A stretch of 64,000 bases of DNA from positions 1,984,001 to 2,048,000 of the forward strand of contig NZ_MTQN01000012.1 of NCBI RefSeq assembly GCF_001984195.1. The letters are read 5' to 3'. Below, piece by piece: positions 41,034 through 49,153 of the stretch; positions within the stretch are counted from its first letter, which is position 1, and each line of letters starts with the position of its first letter. This DNA is from Kribbella sp. ALI-6-A (GTDB lineage Bacteria; Actinomycetota; Actinomycetes; Propionibacteriales; Kribbellaceae). The translations under genes and the position numbers were made by a program. Under the pieces are notes generated by a model, which worked only from the letters and a program-made list of their open reading frames with translations, was not told where the DNA came from and searched no databases.

Positions 41034-41229
41034 GGAAGGCTCCTTCGTGGGCGGCCGCGGGGAGGAGTGGGCCGCCCTCCAGAGTACGTAACGGCCAACC
41101 AGGGTGTGGACACCCGTCTCATGGTTGTGAGCGGTACCACAACGTCTTCCGCGGCATGTCAAAGCCGGGGGCACGGCTCCGACCGAGGGGTGTCAGGCAG
41201 GACCGGCAGCGCGGATCAGGAGCACACCC

Positions 41230-41790
41230 ATGAGCAAGATCGTCCACTACGTCCACACCTCGCTCGACGGTTTCATCGAGGGCCCGAACGGCGAGTTCGA
41301 CTGGCCGATGATGGGGCCGGAGCTGTCGGCGTACTCGTTCGGGCTGCACGATCGGGCCCGCACGTTCCTGTACGGGCGGCGGGTGTGGGACATGATGGCC
41401 GGCTACTGGCCGGACGTGGAGTCGATCTCGGACGACGCGCACGACCTGGCCTTCGCGCCGATCTGGCGGGAGGCGGCGAAGATCGTGGTGTCGACCACGG
41501 TGGACAGCGCCGGCTGGAACACGACGGTGGTCCGCACGGTCGACGAACTCGCCAAGCTCAAGGACCGGGCCGGCAGCGATCTGCTGCTGACGGGTGGGGC
41601 GGGCCTGGCGGACGCGCTGACCGAGGCCGGGTTGATCGACGAGTACCACGCCGTGGTGCACCCGGTCCTGCTCGGGGGCGGCAAGCGGCTGTTCGCCGAG
41701 GGCCGGGCCCGCCGCCCGCTGCGGCTGGTCGAGACGCGGATGCTGGACAACCGGACCGTCCTGTCGGTGCACGCGCTGACCGAGAGCTGA
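41230..41790 (+). CDS. Dihydrofolate reductase-fold protein (RibD C-terminal family)
   Basis: 186 residues. 'HTSLDGFIEGPNGEFDWP' near the N-terminus, 'FLYGRRVWDMM', 'KIVVST', 'DLLLTGGAGLADALTEAGLIDEYHAVVHPVLLGGGKRLF' (in two parts around residues 115-155) are typical of the RibD_C/DHFR-like group that binds NADPH. Members include deaminase-reductases and stress proteins; many have no known substrate. It is a single gene transcribed against its neighbours fabH and radA. Confidence 0.88.
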   Translation: MSKIVHYVHTSLDGFIEGPNGEFDWPMMGPELSAYSFGLHDRARTFLYGRRVWDMMAGYWPDVESISDDAHDLAFAPIWREAAKIVVSTTVDSAGWNTTVVRTVDELAKLKDRAGSDLLLTGGAGLADALTEAGLIDEYHAVVHPVLLGGGKRLFAEGRARRPLRLVETRMLDNRTVLSVHALTES

Positions 41791-41806
41791 ACCGGACGGC
41801 TAAGCC

Positions 41807-41874
41807 GGCGCCGGGGACCACCCCGGCGTGACCCGAGGGCGGCGCCGGGGACCACCTCGGCGTGACCCGAGGGC
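41807..41874. repeat. Duplicated 34-base hairpin unit between convergent genes
   Basis: Two adjacent 34-base copies (41807-41840, 41841-41874) differ by one base. Each contains GCCGGGG-ACCA-CCCCGGC (or CCTCGGC), a seven-pair hairpin. They lie between the RibD_C gene and the converging radA, where a bidirectional terminator would be useful. Confidence 0.7.
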
Positions 41875-41908
41875 CGCGCCGAGGATCTGGCCGGCGAGCG
41901 ACCGTCGG

Positions 41909-43321
41909 TCAGAGGATCCCGGCGGCGTGCATCGCGGCCCGGATGTCGCCCGCGGCGAAGACGCGCAGGCCGTACTTCGCCTGCATGTCCAAGGGTTTCA
42001 GGTCCTTGCCCCGGTTCGGCACGTCGGCGGGCACGATCGCCTTGGTGAACCCGAGCCGCGCGGCTTCGGCCAGCCGCTTCTCCAGCCCGCCGACCCGGCG
42101 CACCTCACCGGCCAGGCCGACCTCGCCGATCGCGATCAGGCCGGGGTGGATCGGCTTGTCGGTGACCGAGGACGCGACCGCGATCGCGACCGCCAGGTCG
42201 GCGACCGGCTCGGTGATCTTCACCCCGCCGACGGTCGCGACGTACACCTCGTGGTCGTGCAGCTTCACGCCCGCGCGGTTGCCCAGGACGGCGAGCACCA
42301 TCGCCACCCGCGACGACTCCAGCCCGGACGTCGTGCGCCGGGGCTGCGGCGCGGACGACGGGCCGACCAGCGCCTGCACCTCGGCGAGCAACGGCCGGCG
42401 GCCCTCCATCATCACCGTGACGCAGGTCCCGGCGACCGGCTCGGAGTGCTCGGAGACGAACAGGCCGGTCGGGTCGCTGACCTCGACGATGCCGGTGTCG
42501 ACCATGTCGAAGCAGCCGACCTCGTCGGACGGGCCGAACCGGTTCTTGGTCGCGCGCACCATCCGGAACCCCGAGTGCCGGTCACCGTCGAACGCGAGCA
42601 CGACGTCGACCAGATGCTCCAGCATCCGCGGCCCGGCGATCGCGCCGTCCTTGGTGACGTGGCCGACCAGCACGACCGCGATGTTGCGCTCCTTGGCCAG
42701 CCGGACCAGCGCGCCGGTCACCTCGCGGACCTGGGTCACCCCACCGGGCGCACCGTCGACCTCGGGGTGCGCCATCGTCTGCACGGAGTCGATCACCAGG
42801 AACGACGGCTCGACGGCGTCGACCTGACCGACGACCGCGCCGAGGTCGGTCTCGGCCGCCAGGAACAGCTCGTCGACCAGCGCGTCGGTGCGGCCGGCCC
42901 GCAGCCGGACCTGGGCGGCGGACTCCTCGCCGGAGACGTAGAGCGTGCGATGCCCGTTGCGCGCGGACTGGGCCGCGACCTCGAGCAGCAGCGTCGACTT
43001 GCCGACGCCGGGCTCGCCGGCCAGCAGGATCACCGCACCCGGGACGACGCCGCCGCCGAGCACGCGGTCGAGCTCGCCGATGCCGGTCGGGCGCGACTCG
43101 GCTTCGACCGCGGACACCTGGGCGATCGGCATCGCGGGCGACGACACCGGGCCGGCGGTGATCCGCGCGGCCTTCGGCGCACCGACCTCGACGACCGTGC
43201 CCCAGGCCTGGCACTCGCCGCAGCGGCCGATCCAGCGCGCCGCTGTCCAGCCGCACTCCGAGCACTGGAACGGCGATTTGCCCGCTGCCTTCGCCTTGGT
43301 CTGCCCCGTCGCCTTCACCAT
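41909..43321 (-). CDS. radA: DNA repair protein RadA (Sms)
   Basis: RadA is a DnaB-like helicase that helps process recombination intermediates. 470 residues from ATG 43321. A four-cysteine zinc motif (Cys20, Cys23, Cys34, Cys37) precedes the RecA-like core with Walker A 'GEPGVGKST' (102-110) and the RadA-specific 'KNRFG' (259-263). A Lon-protease-like domain ends it. In many Firmicutes and actinobacteria radA and disA are neighbours; here two unrelated genes lie between them. Confidence 0.96.
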   Translation of the reverse strand: MVKATGQTKAKAAGKSPFQCSECGWTAARWIGRCGECQAWGTVVEVGAPKAARITAGPVSSPAMPIAQVSAVEAESRPTGIGELDRVLGGGVVPGAVILLAGEPGVGKSTLLLEVAAQSARNGHRTLYVSGEESAAQVRLRAGRTDALVDELFLAAETDLGAVVGQVDAVEPSFLVIDSVQTMAHPEVDGAPGGVTQVREVTGALVRLAKERNIAVVLVGHVTKDGAIAGPRMLEHLVDVVLAFDGDRHSGFRMVRATKNRFGPSDEVGCFDMVDTGIVEVSDPTGLFVSEHSEPVAGTCVTVMMEGRRPLLAEVQALVGPSSAPQPRRTTSGLESSRVAMVLAVLGNRAGVKLHDHEVYVATVGGVKITEPVADLAVAIAVASSVTDKPIHPGLIAIGEVGLAGEVRRVGGLEKRLAEAARLGFTKAIVPADVPNRGKDLKPLDMQAKYGLRVFAAGDIRAAMHAAGIL

Positions 43322-43451
43322 GACCGACAACCTAGGCGAAGCCACCGACAAGTCCGGCGAGCGGACCCGATCACGCCTTACGCCGGCACCCCGTACGCCG
43401 GCCGATCGGCCGGCGCGGGTCACCCGTCGCCGAGCCGACCACCCTCGCCAA

Positions 43452-44750
43452 TCACCGCAACCGCCACAACTCGATCCTGCGCCGCAGCCACCCCCCGACC
43501 CCTCGCCCCCGCGGCGCGGGCTCCGGCGGCGTAGCCACCGTCTCCGTCCCCGCTTCCAGGTACCGCGCCAGCAGCGGGCTCTCGAACGATCGCAGCACCG
43601 CGCTCTGCCTCAGCAGCTTGCACCCGCCGTCGCGATCGCCCGCGACAATCGCCGCCGACCCGAGATGCTGCAGGCACCGGCCCTGCCCTTCCCGTTCGTC
43701 GATCTCCGAGTAGTGATGCTCGGCCCGCCCCCACCACTTCACAGCCTCGTCCCGCCGCTCCAGCATCCACGCGGCGACCCCGATCAGCTCGAACGCATGC
43801 GCCTGCGCACTCCGGTCACCGGCCGCGGCCGCCCGAGCCGCCGCCGGCTTGAGCAGATCCAGCGCGCCTTCGGCGTCCTCCTGGTAGAGCTGCACGATCG
43901 CCAGGTTGATGGAGATCGCCACGTCAGCTGCCAGATCCGGCCCCGGGCGACTAAGCCGTGCATCGTCCAGCCGGCTGCGGGCATGCGCGACGGCTTCGTC
44001 CCGCTCGTTGCCCGCCGGCGCGGCGTCGGCCCGAGCCAGATGGACCAAGGCCAGCTCCACCTGCCGACGGGTGTCCAGCGCCGCCGCCGTCCGGCTGTGC
44101 CCGCGCCGCGACGGTGCGACGTTGGCCGAAATCCCGATTCTCGCGATCGCGGTGTCCAGTTCCCCCAGCAGCCGGTACGCCGTGGCGCCGCGCGCTGTCG
44201 CCAACTCCTCCAGGTCCTGCCGCCCGCATCCCTCCGCCACGGTCAGCAGGTAGTCGCTCAACTCCAGCAGGTCTTCTGGCCGGCGCTGCCGCACGTACCA
44301 GGCATCCAGCGCGTCGCAGATCCGGGCCAGATCGTCAGCCGCCGCAGCAACCGGCTTCTCGCTCGCCAGCATGTACCGCAGCCGCGGCTCGTTCTGCTCG
44401 AACCACTCCGCCGCAGCCAGGCCGCCCGCCTCCGAGCCGAGTGCCACCAGCCACTGCTCAGCCTCTTCGGCAGCGGCCCGAAGCTCGGACGGCGTACTGG
44501 TCGCGCCGGTACCAGTACGCCAGCTCCGGTACTTCCGCTTCACCACCGGGGCGTTGTAGACCGCCCAGATCACGAAGAAGACGATGGTCAGGCTCCACCC
44601 GGCCACCTTGATCCAGCCGCCGCTCTCCAGGCTCTGCGACAGCTTCTCGCTCGCCAGTCCGGACAGCAGACCGGCCGCGATCGCACTGATCCCCAGGAAG
44701 TCGCCGCGCCGCCGCTCGCCCTTCGGCTTCTCCTCGTCGGGTGGGCTCAT
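43452..44750 (-). CDS. Membrane-anchored helical-repeat (TPR-like) protein in ABC operon
   Basis: 432 residues. The ATG overlaps the stop of the ABC permease gene as ATGA. Two N-terminal helices (about 17-33 and 48-66) anchor it. The remainder is alpha-helical, with TPR-like repeats around 'AHAFELIGVAAWMLERRDEAVKWWGRAEHHYSEI' (in two stretches near 315-350) and 'GQGRCLQHLGSAAIVAGDRDGGCKLL'. The basic tail is rich in Arg. Its tight coupling to a transporter operon suggests a scaffold or regulator for the permease. No known family beyond TPR-like was recognised. Confidence 0.75.
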   Translation of the reverse strand: MSPPDEEKPKGERRRGDFLGISAIAAGLLSGLASEKLSQSLESGGWIKVAGWSLTIVFFVIWAVYNAPVVKRKYRSWRTGTGATSTPSELRAAAEEAEQWLVALGSEAGGLAAAEWFEQNEPRLRYMLASEKPVAAAADDLARICDALDAWYVRQRRPEDLLELSDYLLTVAEGCGRQDLEELATARGATAYRLLGELDTAIARIGISANVAPSRRGHSRTAAALDTRRQVELALVHLARADAAPAGNERDEAVAHARSRLDDARLSRPGPDLAADVAISINLAIVQLYQEDAEGALDLLKPAAARAAAAGDRSAQAHAFELIGVAAWMLERRDEAVKWWGRAEHHYSEIDEREGQGRCLQHLGSAAIVAGDRDGGCKLLRQSAVLRSFESPLLARYLEAGTETVATPPEPAPRGRGVGGWLRRRIELWRLR

Positions 44751-46522
44751 GGCCGGCTCCCGATGGTCAGTCCACGCACGACAGTCCGCCAGAAGGTCAG
44801 CATCAGCACGGCCGGTACGACCGACGCGACCACCGCCGCCGCGGCGACGGTCCCGGCCGACGTGGAGAACTGCCGCGCCTCACCCCACAGCACCAGCGAC
44901 AGCGGCGTCGTACCGGCTCCGCTGATCAGGAAGCCGACGATGAAGTCGTTCCACACCAGCACGAACTCCAGTACGGCGACAGCGACCACAGCCGGCCGAT
45001 AGGTCCGTTGCACAGTCGCCAGTACGGCGCTCTGCCGCGCGGGCCCTTGCAGGGCTTCGGCCACCAGCATGGGCGGAGCAGACGCGAACGCTGACCGCAG
45101 TAGCAGTACGGCGAACGGCAGACCAGCCGACGCGTGCACCAGTCCCAGTGCGATCCGCGAGCCGCTGAGCCCGGCTGCGTCGATCGCGTCCCGCAGCGGC
45201 GCGGCGTACATCTGAACCGGCGTTACTGCCAGCACTACGAAAACCGACGTCACTACACGTCCCAGCCAGGTCGGCAGACCGCCCCACGCGACCAGGTACG
45301 CCGTAGGGACAGCAACGACGAGCAGCACCACCGTGGCGATCGAGGCGATCAGCACGGTCGACAGCAACGCCCGCAGCAATCCGATGCTCGCCGCAGCGTC
45401 GAACGACGACAGCCCGAGCCCGTCCAACGACCACCAGCCCCGCAGTCCGGCCTCCCGCGGCGAGTGCAGCGCGGTGGCGACCAGGATCACCGCCGGCAGG
45501 ATCCAGAACAGGCTCACCACGAACCCGGCAGTCCACCCGATCCGCCGAACTCGCTTGCTGGGCTTGGGTCTGCGCAGCGACGAGTCAGCCGGTACGACGC
45601 TCACCGGCACCGCCCAGCGTCGCCGGCGCAGGCCGCGGACACCGATCACCGCCACCGTGGCGACTATGGCGAACAGCACCACACCGAGCGCCGCCGTACG
45701 GCCGGAGTTGTCGCCGGAGGACGTCGCGCGCCACCAGTTCAGGCCCAGGACATCGGCCTCGTGCTGCATCGGACCCGGTACGACGATCAGCACCAGGTCG
45801 AACACCCGGACAGCGGCGACCACCAGCGTCAGCGTGACGACCCCGGTGATCGGCCGCAGCAGTGGCAGTTCGAGCGCGCGCCAGCGACGCAGGCCGGTCA
45901 GACCTTCGGCAGCGATCGTGCGGCTCACGTCGTCCGGGATCGCGTCCAGTCCGGCGCGGAACAGCGACACGACGTACCCGAGCCAGGTCCAGCCGAAGGC
46001 GGACACCAGGACCAGCCAGAACAGGCCAGGGCCGAGCCACACCGGACTGGTGCCGAACAGCGAGCTCCACACCGCCGTCACCGTGCCGCGCTCGGGTGCC
46101 GGGTCGAAGATCAGCCGGAACGTCGCACCGGACACCAGCACCGACACGGCGAACGGAATCACCAACGCTGGCTGAAGAAACGACGACAGCCCGGGCAGTC
46201 GGTAGCTGACGACGGCCAGCAGGAACCCGACGACGACCAGGGCGAGCGCGACCGCCACCCACGCCACACTGTTCCGTACGGCGTGCAGTGCGGCCGGGTC
46301 GCCCATCACCGCGAAGTTCCCCAGCCCGAACGACCCGTCCGGCAGCCGGAACGCCGCGACCACGGTGATCGCCACCGGGATCAGCAGCAGACTGCTCAGC
46401 AGGAGCGCCGGAATCCCCAGCAAATAAGGGCCTGCCGGTCGCTGCGGCTTGCCGGGTACCGGACGGCCGGAGACTGCCCGCCCCGCGATCTCGAGCGACA
46501 AGCTGTTGCTGCTGAGGCCCAT
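44747..46522 (-). CDS. Fused sugar-type ABC permease (MalF-MalG fusion)
   Basis: 591 residues from ATG 46522, whose last base overlaps the stop of the binding-protein gene. Two permease halves are joined. The first (about 25-300) ends with the coupling segment 'AAEGLTGLRRWRALELPLL' (EAA-type). A linker of basic residues (about 305-340) leads to the second half (about 345-591) with 'EALQGPARQSAVLATVQRTY', the MalG-type coupling segment. About twelve membrane helices. MalF and MalG are usually two proteins, so this is a fusion. The substrate class (sugar or oligosaccharide) is inferred from family likeness only. Confidence 0.85.
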   Translation of the reverse strand: MGLSSNSLSLEIAGRAVSGRPVPGKPQRPAGPYLLGIPALLLSSLLLIPVAITVVAAFRLPDGSFGLGNFAVMGDPAALHAVRNSVAWVAVALALVVVGFLLAVVSYRLPGLSSFLQPALVIPFAVSVLVSGATFRLIFDPAPERGTVTAVWSSLFGTSPVWLGPGLFWLVLVSAFGWTWLGYVVSLFRAGLDAIPDDVSRTIAAEGLTGLRRWRALELPLLRPITGVVTLTLVVAAVRVFDLVLIVVPGPMQHEADVLGLNWWRATSSGDNSGRTAALGVVLFAIVATVAVIGVRGLRRRRWAVPVSVVPADSSLRRPKPSKRVRRIGWTAGFVVSLFWILPAVILVATALHSPREAGLRGWWSLDGLGLSSFDAAASIGLLRALLSTVLIASIATVVLLVVAVPTAYLVAWGGLPTWLGRVVTSVFVVLAVTPVQMYAAPLRDAIDAAGLSGSRIALGLVHASAGLPFAVLLLRSAFASAPPMLVAEALQGPARQSAVLATVQRTYRPAVVAVAVLEFVLVWNDFIVGFLISGAGTTPLSLVLWGEARQFSTSAGTVAAAAVVASVVPAVLMLTFWRTVVRGLTIGSRP

Positions 46523-47766
46523 CAGCTCTCCACCTTCGCCAGCTCTTCCAGCGCGGACCGCACTGCTTCCGGTACGACGTCCTGCCCGCGGTTGCCGACG
46601 CGGACCAGCAGATCGGTCAGCACTCGCCACAGCCCGTTGATGCCGCCCAGCTCGCCCAGCCGGTCGGACAGGTCGAACTGCAGCGAGGCACCTGGCGCCA
46701 CCAGTTGCTGAGCCAGCCGGTCCAGCTCGGGGGAGTAGCCGGTGGTGCGTCCGTCGACCAGGAAGCCGCCGCTCTCGATCCAGGGAGCAGGAGATGCCGG
46801 GGTCGCGAGCCGGTGGAGCAGGTCCCACGCGTCGTCGGTCGCCGGCCGCGGCAGCACCATCACGTCACCGCCGACCACCACCGGCGCGGCCGCTCCCGCA
46901 GCGAAGGCAGGGAAGGTGAACAGCCCGACGTCGGACGGATCGGCTGCGAACGAGCGGATCACCGGCTCGGCGAAGTCCGGTGCGGCCACCATCGCGGCCC
47001 GGCGATGCCCGAAGACCTCCACGACCGCATCTGGGAACTGCTGCGTCAGCGAGCGTTCCACGCCACCGGCCAGCGTGCCCGGCGCGGCCCAGAGCGTCGC
47101 CAGCCGCTGCAACGCGGCTGCGAACTCCGGCACCCGCGAAGCCCGCGGATCGGTCGACACGGCCAGTGCGCGATAGGCACCGGGCGCCGTACCGAGCAGG
47201 ACGTTCTCCAGGAAGTCGGTGAGCATCCAGCCGTCACCTGCGCCCAGAGCGAGCGGTCTGATGCCACTGGTCGACAGGGCCTTGTTGAGCTCGACCCACT
47301 CCTCCCACAGCGCCGGGGGTCGCACACCGGCCTTCCGGAACACCGACGGCCGGTACCAGACCGCCGACTTGTGCGCCGTCTTGAAAGGCACCCCGTACGT
47401 CGAACCGTCCTGGGCCAGCAGCTCGTCCCACAGCCGTGCCCGGCCGCGCTCGGCCAGGTCGGCCGGCATCTTCTCCAGCTCCCCGCGGTGCAGCGGGACC
47501 AGACCGGGCTGCGGCAACATCACCAGGTCGGGCCGCCGGCCGGAGCGGGCGCCGAAGGCCGTGGAGATGTCGTCGCCGAGCGGGATCACCTCGACCGGGT
47601 AGTCGAGCTTGCCGAGTCCATCGAGCACCCGGTGGAAGGCCCGCAGCTCCGGACCACCCCAGCTCACCGCGACCCGCACACTGCGGCTCAGCCCCAGTAC
47701 GTCGGGAGTGCAGCCGGTCAAGGCCGCGGCAGCAGCACCGGCGAGCACCACCCGACGGCGGATCAC
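46522..47766 (-). CDS. Solute-binding lipoprotein of the ABC operon
   Basis: 414 residues from GTG 47766, which overlaps the stop of the preceding gene as GTGA. The lipobox 'LTGC' has Cys19, so the protein is lipid-anchored outside the membrane. The fold pattern is that of cluster-B/D sugar-binding proteins: 'DLVMLPQPGLVPLHRGELE', 'GVPFKTAHKSAVWYRPSVFRKAG', 'VFGHRRAAMVAAPDF' and 'VVGGDVMVLPR'. It should deliver substrate to the fused permease. Ligand unknown. Confidence 0.87.
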   Translation of the reverse strand: MIRRRVVLAGAAAAALTGCTPDVLGLSRSVRVAVSWGGPELRAFHRVLDGLGKLDYPVEVIPLGDDISTAFGARSGRRPDLVMLPQPGLVPLHRGELEKMPADLAERGRARLWDELLAQDGSTYGVPFKTAHKSAVWYRPSVFRKAGVRPPALWEEWVELNKALSTSGIRPLALGAGDGWMLTDFLENVLLGTAPGAYRALAVSTDPRASRVPEFAAALQRLATLWAAPGTLAGGVERSLTQQFPDAVVEVFGHRRAAMVAAPDFAEPVIRSFAADPSDVGLFTFPAFAAGAAAPVVVGGDVMVLPRPATDDAWDLLHRLATPASPAPWIESGGFLVDGRTTGYSPELDRLAQQLVAPGASLQFDLSDRLGELGGINGLWRVLTDLLVRVGNRGQDVVPEAVRSALEELAKVES

Positions 47767-48311
47767 GCGTCGAACCCTTTGGCGCGGTCGGGGTCGGTGG
47801 TGATCAGCACGACCGCGATGGACCACAGCTCGGTGATGTTGTCCGGCCGCAACAGCGAGCCCCAGGTCGGCAGCCCCGGTGCGTCCTCCAGCACGATCAC
47901 CGACGGGTTGGACCGCACCGCTCGGGCCAGTCCGGCCAACCGGCGTCGTCCGGGAGTGATCTCGTGCGGATAGCGATGCAGTACGTCGTCCAGGTCGCAG
48001 TTGGTCGCGGTGAGCCGGCACTCCTTCTCCGCCGCGTCTCTGGTCACCCGGTGCGCGGCGACGTGGCCGTGCAGGATGTTGCCGAGCACTGTCAGGTGCG
48101 GCAGCAGCCCACCCTCGGCAGGGACGAGCCGGACCGGTCCGCTGGTCTCGACCACGGCGTTCGGTGGCGGCTCCTCCAGCCCGGCGATCAGGTCGGCGCA
48201 CAGCCGGGCTTCGGCCCTTGTCGCGACCACCAGGGAGTGCTGTTGCCCTGCGCCGATCCTCACCTCGTCGGGGAGTCCCGGCAGCAGCCGTTGCAGCAGC
48301 AGTCCGTCCAT
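47763..48311 (-). CDS. Degenerate ABC ATPase homologue lacking nucleotide-binding motifs
   Basis: 182 residues. Its line-up with MalK-type ATPases is clear from 'LIAGLEEP', 'LLPHLTVLGNI' (after the Q-loop position), 'RYPHEI', 'LAGLARAVRSNPSVIVLED' and the spacing between them. Every ATP-handling motif is changed: Walker A reads 'ATRAEARLC' with no GxxGxGK, the Q-loop glutamine is lost, the signature is 'ITPGRRR' instead of LSGGQ, Walker B ends 'LEDAP' instead of LDEP, and the switch His is replaced in 'TTDPD'. It is about half the length of MalK, without the regulatory domain. It is the first gene of the operon. The frame is intact, so a non-catalytic role is likely. Confidence 0.7.
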   Translation of the reverse strand: MDGLLLQRLLPGLPDEVRIGAGQQHSLVVATRAEARLCADLIAGLEEPPPNAVVETSGPVRLVPAEGGLLPHLTVLGNILHGHVAAHRVTRDAAEKECRLTATNCDLDDVLHRYPHEITPGRRRLAGLARAVRSNPSVIVLEDAPGLPTWGSLLRPDNITELWSIAVVLITTDPDRAKGFDA

Positions 48312-48397
48312 GCCGGTGAGGCGCCTCCCAGGTCGTGGCGAATGCTCACCTTAGGGCGACCGGCGGGCCATCGCAGCGGGCCGCGTGTCGGGCCCGG

Positions 48398-49093
48398 TCA
48401 GTAGGTGCGGCTCCAGAGGTTGATCGCGTAGTCCACCGCGTGTCCCGGGTACGACGCGATGATCCGTTCGGCGATCTGCGGCTGGAACTCGATCCGCACC
48501 ACCGCCTCGAAGTCGGCCCGGTTCTCGAACCGCCAGCCCATGTCCAGCGGCGTGCGCTGCCAGCCGCGCGACGTCCAGAACCGTTCCACCTCGGCCGGCT
48601 TGATCATCGGGTACGCCGCACTGAACCAGCGCCCGAACGTCGACCGGCTCCCGTCGTTGTCGATCACGAACGCCGTACCGCCGTGCCGCATCACCCGGTC
48701 CAGCTCGGCCAGCCCCGGCTCGCTGCCCGGACCGAAGAAGTAGGCCCACCGGGCGTGCATCACGTCGATCGAGGCGTCCGGGATCGGCAGCTGCTGCGCC
48801 GTACCCTGCTTGACCTCGACGTTGTCCAGCTGCCGGGTCCGGCGCCGGGCCGCGGCGGCCAGCGTGCCGTGCGGCTCGACACCGATCACGTGCGAAGCGG
48901 TCCGCGCGAACATCGGCAGGTGGAAGCCGGTCCCGCAGCCCAGGTCCAGCACGGTCGCACCGGCCCAGTCCCGGATCGCCCGCATGGCCGGCTCGATCAC
49001 ACCGTGCGGGTCGACGGCCCGGTTCTCGATCTCGTAGGTCTGCGGGTGGTGCCAGATGTTCGGGCTGGGGATCCCGCCGTCGGCGATGCTCAC
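48398..49093 (-). CDS. Class I SAM-dependent methyltransferase
   Basis: 231 residues with a GTG start. Motif I 'VLDLGCGTGFHLPMFA' (about 48-63), then 'VIGVEPHGTLAAAARRR' and 'DVMHARWAYFFGPG', give a standard Rossmann-like methyltransferase of the Methyltransf_11 type. The substrate cannot be told from the sequence. The C-terminal part ('RIIASYPGHAVDYAINLWSRTY') resembles that of small actinomycete methyltransferases. It is separate from the ABC operon by about 90 bases and convergent with nothing. Confidence 0.85.
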   Translation of the reverse strand: MSIADGGIPSPNIWHHPQTYEIENRAVDPHGVIEPAMRAIRDWAGATVLDLGCGTGFHLPMFARTASHVIGVEPHGTLAAAARRRTRQLDNVEVKQGTAQQLPIPDASIDVMHARWAYFFGPGSEPGLAELDRVMRHGGTAFVIDNDGSRSTFGRWFSAAYPMIKPAEVERFWTSRGWQRTPLDMGWRFENRADFEAVVRIEFQPQIAERIIASYPGHAVDYAINLWSRTY

Positions 49094-49153
49094 GGCGCCC
49101 CACCCTAGTGAATCCGGTTGAGCCCACCGAGCGGCCCTAGCCGCTCTGCATGC

